Shown here in pieces: positions 1 through 8,596 of a DNA stretch of 42,840 bases (within the stretch, counting starts at the first letter, position 1; each line of letters begins with the position of its first letter). This stretch comes from an uncultured Clostridia bacterium (GTDB lineage Bacteria > Bacillota > Clostridia > UBA1381). The notes beneath the pieces were generated by a model. It was given only the letters and a program-made list of their open reading frames with translations. It ran no database searches and was not told the DNA's origin. A program made the position numbers and the translations under genes. The DNA lies in the NCBI GenBank assembly GCA_944393255.1, contig CALXZP010000004.1:1-42840 (forward strand). The letters are read 5' to 3'.

Positions 1-90
1 CTAAGTGTGATAGAAACCTGCAAACGAAGAAAAGAAAATATATTTGAGTACATAAAAGGAGTGTTCGCAAAGGCACCTGTTAGCGTTTAA
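1..90 (+). CDS. 3' end of an unidentified gene, possibly transposase-like (partial)
   Basis: Frame 1 is open from the window edge for 29 codons and stops at TAA 88-90. The visible tail contains [19 protein letters not shown]. The stop lies inside the 3' arm of a hairpin with a T-rich tail, the normal arrangement for a gene end. The pattern 'xVIETCKRxxxNxFEYI' recalls the C-terminal tails of IS66-type transposases, but this is memory-based resemblance over few residues. It could be any protein ending in a basic amphipathic helix. Confidence 0.4.
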   Translation, partial: LSVIETCKRRKENIFEYIKGVFAKAPVSV

Positions 91-96
91 CAGGTG
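74..96 (+). terminator. hairpin terminator after the partial gene
   Basis: CACCTGTTA (74-82), loop GCGTT, TAACAGGTG (88-96): a perfect 9-bp stem followed by TTGTTTGTGT. The T tract is interrupted, so termination may be incomplete. Confidence 0.6.
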
Positions 97-186
97 TTGT
101 TTGTGTGCCGCATACCTGAACTGTAACAAAAACAATAAAAAATTACACATTTTTTCGAAAAAGGTATGGTATTATTCAGAAAGTTA

Positions 187-195
187 TGATATAAT
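187..195 (+). promoter_or_regulatory. probable extended -10 promoter of secA
   Basis: TGATATAAT at 187-195 is an extended -10 element with a perfect TATAAT hexamer (190-195). No good -35 hexamer lies 17 bp upstream. Transcription would start near 202 and give a leader of about 165 nt before secA. Confidence 0.5.
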
Positions 196-215
196 AAGAA
201 TAACTGCGGACATTA

Positions 216-342
216 AGCCCTGCACGGGTCTTATCTCTTTATTTATATTTATTGGGTCAATGATTGCAAAGCGCTGCTGCGCTTCGCAATTGCTTATATA
301 CTTATTCTCAGCCCGGATGGTATTGAAAAGAGACGCAGGGCT
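216..342 (+). promoter_or_regulatory. structured 5' leader of secA
   Basis: Nested pairings are visible: AGCCCTGC (216-223) with GCAGGGCT (335-342), CGGG (225-228) with CCCG (312-315), and an inner hairpin of 12 positions with one A-C mismatch (263-274 with 279-290, loop TGCT). The outer stem closes about 25 nt before the secA start. No U tract follows, so it is not a terminator. It does not match a riboswitch class I recognise. A folded regulatory leader is inference. Confidence 0.4.
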
Positions 343-367
343 AAAGATTATCATTGAGGTGAAGAAA

Positions 368-3094
368 TTGAATTTATTCGATAAGCTGTTCGGGACTTAT
401 TCCGAACGAGAACTCAAGCGCGTACAGCCTATAGCGCAGAAGGTCATGGAGCTCGAACCCGAGACCGAAAAGCTTTCCGACGCCGAGCTCAGAGCCAAGA
501 CAGACGAATTCAAGGCAAGATATAAAAACGGCGAGACTCTTGACGAGCTTCTTCCGGAGGTGTTCGCCGTAATGCGCGAGGCAAGCTGGAGAGTTCTCGG
601 CATGAAGCACTTTTACGTACAGGTAATAGGCGGTATCATCCTGCACCAGGGGCGTATCGCCGAGATGAAAACAGGTGAAGGCAAAACTCTCGTTTCGACC
701 CTTCCGGCATACCTTAACGCGCTCACAGGCGACGGCGTACATATCGTGACCGTCAACGACTACCTTGCAAAGCGCGACTCGGAATGGATGGGAAAGGTAT
801 ACCGCTTCCTGGGCATGAGCTGCGGTCTTATCATCCATGAAAAGACCAACGACGAGCGCCGCGAAGCATACGCCTGCGATATAACGTACGGAACAAACAA
901 TGAGCTGGGCTTCGACTACCTCCGCGACAACATGGTAGTTCACAAGGAGCAGATGGTCCAGCGCGGTCACAACTACGCCATAGTGGACGAGGTCGATTCC
1001 ATCCTCATAGATGAAGCAAGAACGCCTCTTATCATATCCGGCATGGGCGAGACCGCCAACGACCTCTACAAGGTGGCGGACATGTTCGTTAAGCGGCTCA
1101 AAAAGCTCGTTGTCGCAGAGCACGACGACAAGCAGCTCGACACGGATATCGACGCGGACTATATAGTTGACGAAAAGGCAAAGACCGCAACGCTCACTGA
1201 GCGCGGAGTCAAGAAGGCGGAGCAGGCTTTCAATGTAGAGAACCTTTCCGACCCGGAGAACATGAAGCTTCTCCACCATATAAATCAGGCGCTGCATGCA
1301 AACGGCGTTATGCACCGCGACCAGCAGTACGTTGTAACGCCGGACGGCGAGGTCATGATAGTCGATGAATTCACCGGCCGCATCATGCCCGGCAGACGCT
1401 ACAGCGACGGCCTGCACCAGGCTATAGAGGCAAAGGAAGGCGTTAATATTGAGCACGAGTCGAAAACGCTCGCGACCATCACCTTCCAGAACTTCTTCAG
1501 ACTTTATAAAAAGCTCTCCGGTATGACCGGTACGGCGCTTACCGAGGAGGAGGAGTTCCAGCATATATACAAGCTCGACATAGTTGCCGTTCCCACGAAC
1601 AAGCCGGTCATCCGTACCGATATGCAGGACAGCGTATATAAAACGGAAGCGGGCAAATTCGCCGCGGTAATAAAGCAGATCAGGGAATGCAACGAAAAAG
1701 GTCAGCCGGTACTCGTCGGCACCGTGAACGTGGACAAATCGGAGCTTCTGAGCAAGCTGCTCAAAAAGCTCGGTATAAAGCATAACGTCCTGAACGCCAA
1801 GTACCACGAGAGAGAGGCGGAGATAGTTGCGCAGGCCGGCAAGAAGGGCGCCGTTACTATCGCCACGAACATGGCGGGACGAGGCACGGACATCATGCTC
1901 GGAGGCAACGCCGAATATCTCGCAAGACACGAGATGGCAAAGCGCGGCTTCACGGACGAGCTTATAGCCGAAGCAACGGGCTTCGGCGAAACGGACAACG
2001 AGGAGATACTCAACGCGAGAAAGGTATTCACCGAGCTCAACGAAAAGTTCAAAGCCGAGATACAGCCGGAGCGCGACGAGGTGATAAGCCTCGGAGGTCT
2101 GTTCATAATAGGTACGGAACGCCACGAATCAAGGCGTATAGACAACCAGCTGCGCGGACGCGCGGGACGTCAGGGCGACCCGGGCGCATCGAAGTTCTTC
2201 CTCTCGCTCGAGGACGATCTTCTGCGAATATTCGGCAGCGACAGAGTTAAAAAGATGGTAGAAACGCTCGGGCTCGAGGAGGATCAGCCGATAGAGGCAA
2301 AAATGCTTTCCAGCGCGATAGAAAACGCGCAGAAGAGCCTTGAGAGCCGCAACTTTGATTCGCGTAAGCACGTTCTCCAGTATGACGAGGTCATGAACGA
2401 GCAGCGTAAGATCATATACGCGCAGAGACAAATGGTTCTCGACGGCGACGACCTCAGAGAAAATATAGAGCAGATGATAGAACAGATCATAGACAGCGCT
2501 ATGGACGACTTCATCGGCATAACGGATATACCGGAGGAATGGAATCTGCGCGCGCTCACCGAGTTTGCTAACTCGACGCTCAGAGCCAACGGAGCCTTCC
2601 ATATTTCCGACGAGGATCTCAACACGATAACAAAGGCCGACATCCGCGACCGTCTCATGCAGATCGCATCCGACAACTACGCTGCGCAGCGTGAGATATT
2701 CGGCGACCAGATGCCGGAGCTTGAACGCGTTATAATGCTCAGAGTTGTGGACACCCTCTGGATGGATCACCTCGACGAAATGGAACAGATCAAGCGCGAG
2801 ATCGGACTCAGGGCATACGGTCAGCACGATCCGGTCGTTGAATACAGAAACGTGGGTTCGGAGCTTTACGACGGACTGCTCGAATCCATAAAGCGCGACA
2901 CCGTTAAATATATCCTGAACGCTAAGCCGCGTATCCGCATAGAGCGCGAGCAGGTGGCAAAGCCGATGGATACCGGCGGCGACGGCTCGCTCAAGGGCAG
3001 CGGCAGACGCGCCGAGAAAAAACCGGGCAGGAACGATCCGTGCCCCTGCGGAAGCGGAAAGAAATACAAGAACTGCTGCGGCAGGGACGAATAA
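368..3094 (+). CDS. secA: SecA preprotein translocase ATPase
   Basis: A 908-residue protein that drives post-translational export of signal-peptide proteins through SecYEG at the membrane. The start chosen is TTG 368, preceded by GAGGTG at 355-360; it gives the family N-terminus [18 protein letters not shown], whereas the open frame reaches much further upstream without family-like sequence. Visible motifs: Walker A MKTGEGKT near residue 100, the DEVD box in [20 protein letters not shown], the helicase motif [22 protein letters not shown], and a C-terminal zinc-binding SEC-C tail [15 protein letters not shown]. Length and domain order are normal. prfB follows 106 bp downstream, the common Firmicutes order, and the two are probably cotranscribed because no promoter is evident between them. 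Confidence 0.97.
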   Translation: MNLFDKLFGTYSERELKRVQPIAQKVMELEPETEKLSDAELRAKTDEFKARYKNGETLDELLPEVFAVMREASWRVLGMKHFYVQVIGGIILHQGRIAEMKTGEGKTLVSTLPAYLNALTGDGVHIVTVNDYLAKRDSEWMGKVYRFLGMSCGLIIHEKTNDERREAYACDITYGTNNELGFDYLRDNMVVHKEQMVQRGHNYAIVDEVDSILIDEARTPLIISGMGETANDLYKVADMFVKRLKKLVVAEHDDKQLDTDIDADYIVDEKAKTATLTERGVKKAEQAFNVENLSDPENMKLLHHINQALHANGVMHRDQQYVVTPDGEVMIVDEFTGRIMPGRRYSDGLHQAIEAKEGVNIEHESKTLATITFQNFFRLYKKLSGMTGTALTEEEEFQHIYKLDIVAVPTNKPVIRTDMQDSVYKTEAGKFAAVIKQIRECNEKGQPVLVGTVNVDKSELLSKLLKKLGIKHNVLNAKYHEREAEIVAQAGKKGAVTIATNMAGRGTDIMLGGNAEYLARHEMAKRGFTDELIAEATGFGETDNEEILNARKVFTELNEKFKAEIQPERDEVISLGGLFIIGTERHESRRIDNQLRGRAGRQGDPGASKFFLSLEDDLLRIFGSDRVKKMVETLGLEEDQPIEAKMLSSAIENAQKSLESRNFDSRKHVLQYDEVMNEQRKIIYAQRQMVLDGDDLRENIEQMIEQIIDSAMDDFIGITDIPEEWNLRALTEFANSTLRANGAFHISDEDLNTITKADIRDRLMQIASDNYAAQREIFGDQMPELERVIMLRVVDTLWMDHLDEMEQIKREIGLRAYGQHDPVVEYRNVGSELYDGLLESIKRDTVKYILNAKPRIRIEREQVAKPMDTGGDGSLKGSGRRAEKKPGRNDPCPCGSGKKYKNCCGRDE

Positions 3095-3125
3095 ACCCGC
3101 GCCGCCGCATTGCATACGATATACA

Positions 3126-3154
3126 CGCACGGGCGGAGCATTCTCCCCCGTGCG
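3126..3154 (+). other. intercistronic hairpin between secA and prfB
   Basis: CGCACGGG (3126-3133) pairs with CCCGTGCG (3147-3154), and GGAG (3135-3138) with CTCC (3143-3146), leaving one bulged C and a CATT loop. No U run follows, so this is more likely an RNA processing or stability element, or a weak attenuator, than a full terminator. Confidence 0.55.
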
Positions 3155-3200
3155 CTGAATATATCCCATTAAAAAATTCTATATAAGGATGTGATTAATA

Positions 3201-4320
3201 ATGTTAGAGTACGATGAATACAGACTCGCTCTCCAGGGTATGGAGAAAAGCATTAATGATTTGAGGGATTCACTTTGACGTCGCCGCATTAAAGTCGGAG
3301 ATAGAAAAGCTTGACGCGCAGAGCATGGCTCCCGATTTCTGGGACGACGCTTCAAATTCGCAGAAGGTGCTCCAGCGCGCAAAAAACCTCAAGGATAAGC
3401 TCGAAGCATTCGAGACTATCGAAAGCACCCAAGCCGATACGCTAATGATGATAGAGATGGCCGAGGAGGAAAACGATTCATCGCTCGTTGACGAGGTGAA
3501 GCAGACGGTAGCAAAGCTCAATGAACAGATAGACAAAATGCGCCTTGAGACCCTGCTCAGCGGCAAATACGACAATTCAAACGCCATACTCACCTTCCAT
3601 GCAGGAGCGGGCGGCACCGAGGCTCAGGACTGGTGCGAAATGCTCATACGCATGTACCAGATGTGGGCGCAGAAAAACGGCTATACCTCAGAGATAATGG
3701 ACTCGCTCCCGGGCGACGAGGCCGGCATCAAAAGCTGTACCATGGAAATATCGGGCAACAATGCTTACGGATACTTAAAGGCGGAAAAGGGCATACACCG
3801 CCTTGTGCGCATTTCTCCGTTCAACTCTCAGGGAAAGCGCATGACCTCATTCGCATCGGTTGAAGTAATGCCGGAGCTTGACGACAGCATCGAGATAGAT
3901 ATCCGTCCCGAGGACGTTAAAATGGACGTGTTCCGTTCCTCAGGCGCGGGCGGACAGCACATAAACAAGACCTCGTCGGCAGTGCGTCTCACCCATATCC
4001 CAACAGGCATAGTTACCTCATGCCAGACCCAGCGCTCGCAGCTGCAGAACAGAGAGTACGCCATGAAAATGCTCAAGGCAAAGCTCGTGGAGATAGCCGA
4101 GCAGCAGCAGAAGGAAAAGATATCAGAGATACAGGGTGTACAGACCGATAACGGCTGGGGCAACCAGATACGCTCATACGTATTCCAGCCCTACACAATG
4201 GTCAAGGACCTGCGCACGGGATACGAGGCGGGCAACATACAGTCGGTCATGGACGGCGAGCTTAACGGCTTCATAAACGCATATCTGACAGCGGCCAACC
4301 TCGGTACATTAAAAAAATAA
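3201..4320 (+). CDS. prfB: peptide chain release factor 2, with programmed +1 frameshift
   Basis: RF2 recognises UGA and UAA stops and triggers peptidyl-tRNA hydrolysis. The first frame starts at ATG 3201 (AAGGATGTG upstream), encodes 25 residues and hits TGA at 3276-3278. Shifting +1 at CTT continues from GAC 3277 to the TAA at 4318-4320, giving about 372 residues, the usual RF2 length. The second part carries the RF2 specificity tripeptide SPF (in RISPFNSQGK) and the catalytic GGQ (in SSGAGGQHINKTSSAVR). The in-frame TGA is the natural autoregulatory site of the family: low RF2 slows termination and promotes the shift. A perfect 15-bp terminator follows. Gene callers would miss the first 25 codons and start at 3325. 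Confidence 0.95.
3263..3279 (+). promoter_or_regulatory. RF2 +1 recoding site (CTT TGA C with upstream SD-like element)
   Basis: GAGGG (3263-3267) resembles an internal Shine-Dalgarno sequence, followed by CTT (3273-3275), TGA (3276-3278) and C 3279. The slippery CTT-TGA-C heptamer is the conserved bacterial prfB frameshift signal. The SD-like element sits 5 nt from CTT, slightly further than the 3 nt of E. coli. Confidence 0.93.
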
Positions 4321-4335
4321 AATACAGCGCTATAC

Positions 4336-4373
4336 AAAGAAAACGGGTTCATCAAGAACCCGTTTTCTTTGCG
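4336..4373 (+). terminator. prfB terminator
   Basis: A perfect 15-bp inverted repeat (4336-4350 and 4356-4370) with loop ATCAA; the 3' arm ends in TTTTCTTT. Its A-rich 5' arm would let it act on both strands. Confidence 0.88.
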
Positions 4374-4635
4374 TGCAGGATCCTCCGTCCCTTTCCGCCC
4401 ATTTTACAGCCCTATGGCTTTTCTTCATAAAACGGCATAAAAACCGCTGTACGGCGCTTTCGGTACAAGGCATGCTTTCATTCCCAAATACAAAATACCC
4501 TATCTCCCGCCTGTATACCGAACATAATACGGATTCATGATCCCGCAAGACCCGATAAAATACGCAAGCCGTGCATGATCCGTTGCCGCACGGCATATAA
4601 TATCTTTAAGTCCAATATCAGTATACCATAGTATT
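4371..4635. other. intergenic stretch without a supported gene
   Basis: No frame here has both a ribosome site and family-like sequence. One small hairpin is visible: GCCGTGC 4568-4574 with GCACGGC 4588-4594. Nothing else is seen. Confidence 0.5.
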
Positions 4636-4679
4636 TTTACTTTGTCAACATTAAATTTTACAATAGTATTGTAAAATTT
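4636..4679 (+). promoter_or_regulatory. promoter and palindromic operator of the XRE gene
   Basis: TTTACT (4636-4641), 18 bp, TACAAT (4660-4665) is a plausible promoter. Overlapping its -10 is a perfect 27-bp palindrome at 4653-4679 with arms AAATTTTACAATA and TATTGTAAAATTT around a central G. A related half-like sequence, ATAGTATTTTTAC, lies at 4629-4641. A palindrome at the promoter of a small HTH gene is the usual form of an autorepression site; that is inference. Confidence 0.65.
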
Positions 4680-4698
4680 GACGCAACGAGGTGTGATT

Positions 4699-4977
4699 AT
4701 GCTGTCAGCACGAATAAAAGAGCTTAGACTCTCAAGAAATATGAATCAGGTACAGCTCGCGAAAGAGCTTAACGTAACAAAGCAGACCGTATCAAACTGG
4801 GAAAACGACAATATCCAGCCGTCTGTGAACGTACTCATAAAAATAGCCGATTATTTCGGGGTCACAACGGACTATATGCTCGGCAGGAGCAGCGCCCGAA
4901 CTATCGACGCCGAAGGTCTTACGGACCGACAGATAGCGCATATACGGTTTATAATAGAAGATATACTTTCGGATTGA
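4699..4977 (+). CDS. small XRE-family (Cro/CI-type) transcriptional regulator
   Basis: 92 residues. An HTH_3 domain fills residues 1-60: ARIKELRLSRNMNQVQLAKE, then the recognition helix region LNVTKQTVSNWENDNIQPS, then IADYFGVTTDYMLGR, the typical end of this domain. A short acidic tail may dimerise. ATG 4699 is preferred over an upstream in-frame TTG at 4678 because GAGGTG sits 5 nt before it. It stands alone between two terminators. It probably represses itself through the palindrome at 4653-4679; other targets cannot be named from this window. Confidence 0.88.
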   Translation: MLSARIKELRLSRNMNQVQLAKELNVTKQTVSNWENDNIQPSVNVLIKIADYFGVTTDYMLGRSSARTIDAEGLTDRQIAHIRFIIEDILSD

Positions 4978-4992
4978 ACATGTGCGGAAAGC

Positions 4993-5032
4993 AAACAGCC
5001 TGCGGAGCTTAAACGCCGCAGGCTGTTTTAAA
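4993..5032. terminator. bidirectional terminator between the XRE gene and the symporter gene
   Basis: AAACAGCCTGCGG (4993-5005) and CCGCAGGCTGTTT (5016-5028) form a perfect 13-bp stem with a 10-nt loop, T-rich on the right and A-rich on the left. It separates convergent genes and can serve both. Confidence 0.85.
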
Positions 5033-5041
5033 GTTTTCAGT

Positions 5042-6496
5042 TTATCTTTTTTTCAGCGGATCATTAAAATATGCGTTTGTCTCGCGCGCCACCGCTCCGC
5101 TCAGAGCTATAAGCGCCACTATATTCGGCAGAGCCATAAGCCCGTTGAATATGTCCGCTATCGTCCATACCGCCTCAACCGTGAGGTACGGCCCTATAAA
5201 CACTGCCAAAACATACACCCATCTGTAAACGCGCACAACGCCCTTTTTCCTGTTAGTGAGGTATTCCAGACACTTTTCGCTGTAATAATTCCAGCCGAGT
5301 ATCGTTGTAAACGCAAAGAATACCAGACACAGCATAAGGATAAATTCCGATACGTGCGGGTCGAAAAAGCTTATGCCCTTGCCGAACGCATCCATCGTGA
5401 TAGCCACGCCCTCAAGTCCGGGGTTCGCCCATGAGCCGGCTATAACTATAGAAAGACCCGTCATTGTACATATTATTATGGTATCTATAAACGTTCCGGT
5501 CATCGTTACGAGACCCTGTCTTACCGTATCGTTGGTTTTTGCCGCCGCAGCCGCTATAGGCGCGGAGCCGAGACCTGCCTCGTTTGAGAAAATACCCCTT
5601 GCAACACCGTTCTGCATAGCAGCCATCATCGCGCCGAGGATACCGCCAGCAGCCGCTCGCACGCCCTGGATGGCGTCGCCGCAGCCGAACGCGCCCTGGA
5701 CTATCTGTACCGCCGCCGCAGGTATTTTAGTTACATTGCATACTATAAGCAGTATAGCGAACAGGAAATACAGTATAGCCATGAACGGTACTATGACTTC
5801 CGAGACCTTAGCTATCCTTTTTATGCCGCCTATTACCACAAGCGCCGTACACAGCGTAACGACTATACCGGTTATCACAACGTACCACGATATATCCCTG
5901 CCGAATATATTGACTGCAAAAGCCGAATTCGGGTCGAAAAACGTCTGCACCGAGCTTGCGATACCGTTGACCTGAGTAAACGTTCCTATACCCATAAGAC
6001 CTACGCAGACCCCGAAAAAGGCAAATATCTTTGCAAGCCATCTCCAGTTCCTGCCCATACCGTTCTCGATATAGTAGAACGGACCGCCGAGCACATGTCC
6101 TTCCTTATCTATAGTACGGTATTTGATAGCCAGAAAGCCTTCCGTATACTTCGTAGCCATACCGAAAAGCGCGGCGACTATCATCCAGAACAGCGCTCCC
6201 GGTCCTCCTGCCGCGATAGCCGTGGCAACACCCACTATGTTTCCCGTGCCTATAGTCGCGGAAAGCGCCGTACACAGCGCGCCGAAGCTCGTTACCTCGC
6301 CTTCGCCGCCCTCTTCGTTCCTGACCATGAATTTAAGAGCCTTTCCGAGATGCCGTATCTGCAGACCTCTTACGCGCACCGTGAGATATATCCCGGTCGC
6401 GATTATAATGATGATAAGAGGCAGCCCCCATACAACATCGTCAATGCTCTTAAGAACCGATGTGATCTTATCTCCCAAAGTCACAGCATCGTTCAT
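5042..6496 (-). CDS. sodium:alanine/glycine symporter family protein (AGCS, AlsT-like)
   Basis: A 484-residue integral membrane protein with about 11 hydrophobic helices. It would import alanine, glycine or a related small amino acid with Na+ or H+. Family signatures visible: GALCTALSATIGTGNIVGVA near the N-terminus, GGPGALFWMIVAALFGMATKY, GGPFYYIENG, and the strongly conserved FSNEAGLGSAPIAAAAAKT. The start at 6496 (MNDAVTLGDKI) is preferred because AGAAGGGATTGG lies just upstream; further in-frame ATGs at 6538 and 6553 lie in the transcribed leader hairpin region. A strong promoter is present at 6570-6598. Substrate cannot be fixed from sequence alone. Confidence 0.93.
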   Translation of the reverse strand: MNDAVTLGDKITSVLKSIDDVVWGLPLIIIIIATGIYLTVRVRGLQIRHLGKALKFMVRNEEGGEGEVTSFGALCTALSATIGTGNIVGVATAIAAGGPGALFWMIVAALFGMATKYTEGFLAIKYRTIDKEGHVLGGPFYYIENGMGRNWRWLAKIFAFFGVCVGLMGIGTFTQVNGIASSVQTFFDPNSAFAVNIFGRDISWYVVITGIVVTLCTALVVIGGIKRIAKVSEVIVPFMAILYFLFAILLIVCNVTKIPAAAVQIVQGAFGCGDAIQGVRAAAGGILGAMMAAMQNGVARGIFSNEAGLGSAPIAAAAAKTNDTVRQGLVTMTGTFIDTIIICTMTGLSIVIAGSWANPGLEGVAITMDAFGKGISFFDPHVSEFILMLCLVFFAFTTILGWNYYSEKCLEYLTNRKKGVVRVYRWVYVLAVFIGPYLTVEAVWTIADIFNGLMALPNIVALIALSGAVARETNAYFNDPLKKR

Positions 6497-6536
6497 CGAT
6501 ACCAATCCCTTCTGTCGTTTATTTTTTCTTATCTCC

Positions 6537-6598
6537 ATGCCGCTCCGCGGCATCGTAAAATACTGAATTATTTTATCATAATACGACAAAAAAGTCAA
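6537..6598 (-). promoter_or_regulatory. promoter and leader hairpin of the symporter gene
   Basis: On the minus strand TTGACT (6593-6598), 17 bp, TAAAAT (6570-6575), with TGA before the -10. Downstream in the leader, ATGCCGC (6547-6553 on plus as GCGGCAT) and GCGGCAT (plus ATGCCGC 6537-6543) form a 7-bp hairpin with a 3-nt loop. No riboswitch signature is recognised. Confidence 0.75.
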
Positions 6599-6610
6599 TA
6601 TTATTGCGAA

Positions 6611-6656
6611 AAAAACGCGGCAGTATCAACTAATTCGGTTTGTTATCACCGCTGCT
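6611..6656 (-). terminator. possible terminator of the first MATE gene
   Basis: On the minus strand GCGG (plus 6649-6652 CCGC) pairs with CCGC (plus 6617-6620 GCGG), with imperfect inner pairing, then seven T (plus A run ending at 6615). The stem is irregular, hence the modest score. Confidence 0.4.
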
Positions 6657-6693
6657 TTTTCGTTTAGCAGCGCCCGGACGGCAGACGAGAAGC

Positions 6694-8085
6694 TCATGAC
6701 CTTGCACGTTTCCCAAGCGAACGCATAAACCTTACCGTCATGACGGCGGCAACGATTATTGCGGCAAGATCCGCAGCAGGCGCAGCATACAATATGCCTT
6801 CAATGCCGAAAAAGCGCGGCAGAATGATAACCAACGGCACAAAGCAAACAATATCCCTGATGACCGACGACGCCACTGCCTGCACCGGCTTGCCCACCGC
6901 CTGAAAGAAAATAGACGTCATTTTAACGGTACACGTAAAGACCACAAGCATCAGGAAGATGCGGAACGTCAATTCCGCAAAAAGCCAATAGTCATCCGGA
7001 TTCGGGATGTTTGTGGGTTTTCCGAAAATGCCTGCGATCATATCCGGAAACAGCTCGAACAGCGCGGTGGCTGCAAGTCCGATAACTGCGGTAGCGGTCA
7101 GAACATAGCGGTACGTAAGCTTTACGCGCGAATAATTTCCCGCACCATAATTATAGCTGATTATCGGCTGACAGCCCAGAACGATACCGACAACGAGATT
7201 TATGACTACGGTAAACACCTTGCTTTCGATACCGATTATCGCTATCGGTATATCAACTCCGTATTGGGAAAGCGCTCCGTACTTTGCCAGCATCATATTG
7301 CAGACCAGCGAAATAACCACGATGGTCATCTGAGTTATGAACGACGATACTCCCAATTTCAGCGCGAATGAGAACACCCGCCATTCAGGGATCAAATGCT
7401 TCCGCGAGAGCCGGAAAGTCTTTGTGCGGCAGATACACACAACGCTGACGGCAAACGAAACGGTTTGACCGATCACCGTAGCAAGAGCGGCTCCTCTCAT
7501 TCCCCAATGAAATCCGAATATGAATACAGGATCGAGAATTATGTTTATGACCGCGCCGGCGAGCATGGATATCATAGATCCCGCCGGATTGCCGTCCGCT
7601 CTGATGACGCCGTTCATCATATTCATAAGCATAAAGACAGGAAAGAAAGCGAGAATGATATCAAAATACTCTATAGCCATGCCGATACTGTTTTCTGACG
7701 CTCCGAACAGCGTCAGGAGCTGAGTTTTCAGAGGAAAGAACACTGCTGTCAACACGATGCTTGTCAACAAGGTGATCGTTATGCCGCTGCCGATACAGAC
7801 AGGGGCTTTTTTCATATCCCGTTTTCCCTGACAGATGCTGAGATACGCAGCGCAGCCGTCTCCGAAGCACCACGCGAACGCCTGTGCGATAACGAACATC
7901 GGAAACACCACGCCGGTCGCAGCGTTGCCCAGCGCGCTAAGCTCGCTGTTGCCGATAAATATCTGATCCGCAATATTATAGAGCGCGCTTACCAGCAATG
8001 ACAAAATGCAGGGTATAGAAAATTTAAGCATGAGCTTAGGTATCTTTTCCTCCCCCAAATAGTTGGTTCGTTGATTTGAATTCAT
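6694..8085 (-). CDS. MATE family multidrug/cation exporter
   Basis: 463 residues and 12 predicted membrane helices in two related halves. MATE proteins expel drugs or metabolites using a Na+ or H+ gradient. Visible: N-terminal LGEEKIPKLMLKFSIPCILSLLVSALYNIADQIFIG, typical of the Clostridial DinF/NorM-like group, and second-half LGCQPIISYNYGAGNYSRVK, the counterpart of the first-half GDGCAAYLSICQGKRD. Start ATG 8085 has GGAGG 8 nt upstream. The gene has its own promoter about 165 bp upstream and a terminator-like hairpin inside its leader, suggesting inducible expression by attenuation. Substrate unknown. Confidence 0.93.
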   Translation of the reverse strand: MNSNQRTNYLGEEKIPKLMLKFSIPCILSLLVSALYNIADQIFIGNSELSALGNAATGVVFPMFVIAQAFAWCFGDGCAAYLSICQGKRDMKKAPVCIGSGITITLLTSIVLTAVFFPLKTQLLTLFGASENSIGMAIEYFDIILAFFPVFMLMNMMNGVIRADGNPAGSMISMLAGAVINIILDPVFIFGFHWGMRGAALATVIGQTVSFAVSVVCICRTKTFRLSRKHLIPEWRVFSFALKLGVSSFITQMTIVVISLVCNMMLAKYGALSQYGVDIPIAIIGIESKVFTVVINLVVGIVLGCQPIISYNYGAGNYSRVKLTYRYVLTATAVIGLAATALFELFPDMIAGIFGKPTNIPNPDDYWLFAELTFRIFLMLVVFTCTVKMTSIFFQAVGKPVQAVASSVIRDIVCFVPLVIILPRFFGIEGILYAAPAADLAAIIVAAVMTVRFMRSLGKRARS

Positions 8086-8194
8086 TTGAGAAACCTCCGT
8101 CTAATGTGTTTTCATGGAGTCTTTATCAGAGAAAAGCTGCCTAAAAACTGCGCGCAAGCGATAACAGCTGTTCCTTTAAAACATATCTGTACCC

Positions 8195-8235
8195 TAAAAA
8201 AGCAGCGCAGGATCTGCCGAAGATTCTACGCTGCT
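8195..8235 (-). terminator. terminator inside the 5' leader of the MATE gene (possible attenuator)
   Basis: Reading the minus strand, AGCAGCGTAGAATC (plus 8222-8235) pairs with GATCCTGCGCTGCT (plus 8201-8214) with one G-U and one A-C, loop TTCGGCA, then TTTTTT (plus A run 8196-8201). It begins about 10 nt after the predicted transcription start and 110 nt before the coding start, so most transcripts should stop unless the hairpin is disrupted. Confidence 0.7.
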
Positions 8236-8252
8236 TGCTGCTTGGCTAAATT

Positions 8253-8281
8253 ATTTTATCAGATAATCCTCAAAAAGTCAA
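8253..8281 (-). promoter_or_regulatory. promoter of the MATE gene
   Basis: Minus strand TTGACT (plus 8276-8281), 17-bp spacer, TAAAAT (plus 8253-8258). Predicted start near 8246, directly in front of the leader terminator. Confidence 0.8.
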
Positions 8282-8370
8282 CTCAAAAATATAAAGTTCC
8301 GATAAAATTTTATTGATCCGGCGCCGCGCTGTCCGCCGGAAGCTCCATATGGTAAATGTATAATTATTCA

Positions 8371-8383
8371 CCCCCCCCCCCCC
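8371..8383. repeat. C13 homopolymer
   Basis: Thirteen consecutive C residues in otherwise AT-rich intergenic DNA, between two divergent promoters (8253-8281 minus, 8597-8626 plus). Such tracts vary in length by slippage. It is far from both promoters, so an effect on expression is uncertain; length could also reflect sequencing error. Confidence 0.85.
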
Positions 8384-8596
8384 ATTTTTTCATAAAATAT
8401 ACACTCCTCCATAAATTTCTCTCTTTTGCATAATTTTTATTCTGTGACATTGATTTTTTTATTATGTTTGTATATTTTTTGATGTATTTATTTTACTTAT
8501 ATGTGTTTTAATCTCATTATTTTACACTTAGTGTATCTTAATCTCAATTTGAGATATTTCTGATAATTTTTATTATTTATATTTATTCATGCCGCG
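8384..8596. promoter_or_regulatory. AT-rich upstream region with repeated TTAATCTCA and palindrome
   Basis: No gene is seen. TTAATCTCA occurs at 8508-8516 and 8538-8546, a 30-bp interval, about three helical turns. The second copy runs into a palindrome ATCTCAA-T-TTGAGAT (8541-8555). ACAC-TTA-GTGT lies between (8524-8534). All sit 40-90 bp upstream of the -35 at 8597, a normal place for activator binding. Confidence 0.4.

Noticed and set aside
374..3169. Long open frames on the minus strand opposite secA (about 583 and 346 codons)
   Set aside because: They arise from biased codon use of secA, have no ribosome sites and no family-like sequence; secA itself is certain.
4330..4596. 88-codon minus-strand frame after prfB
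   Set aside because: It contains the prfB terminator hairpin, has no ribosome site and no recognisable sequence.
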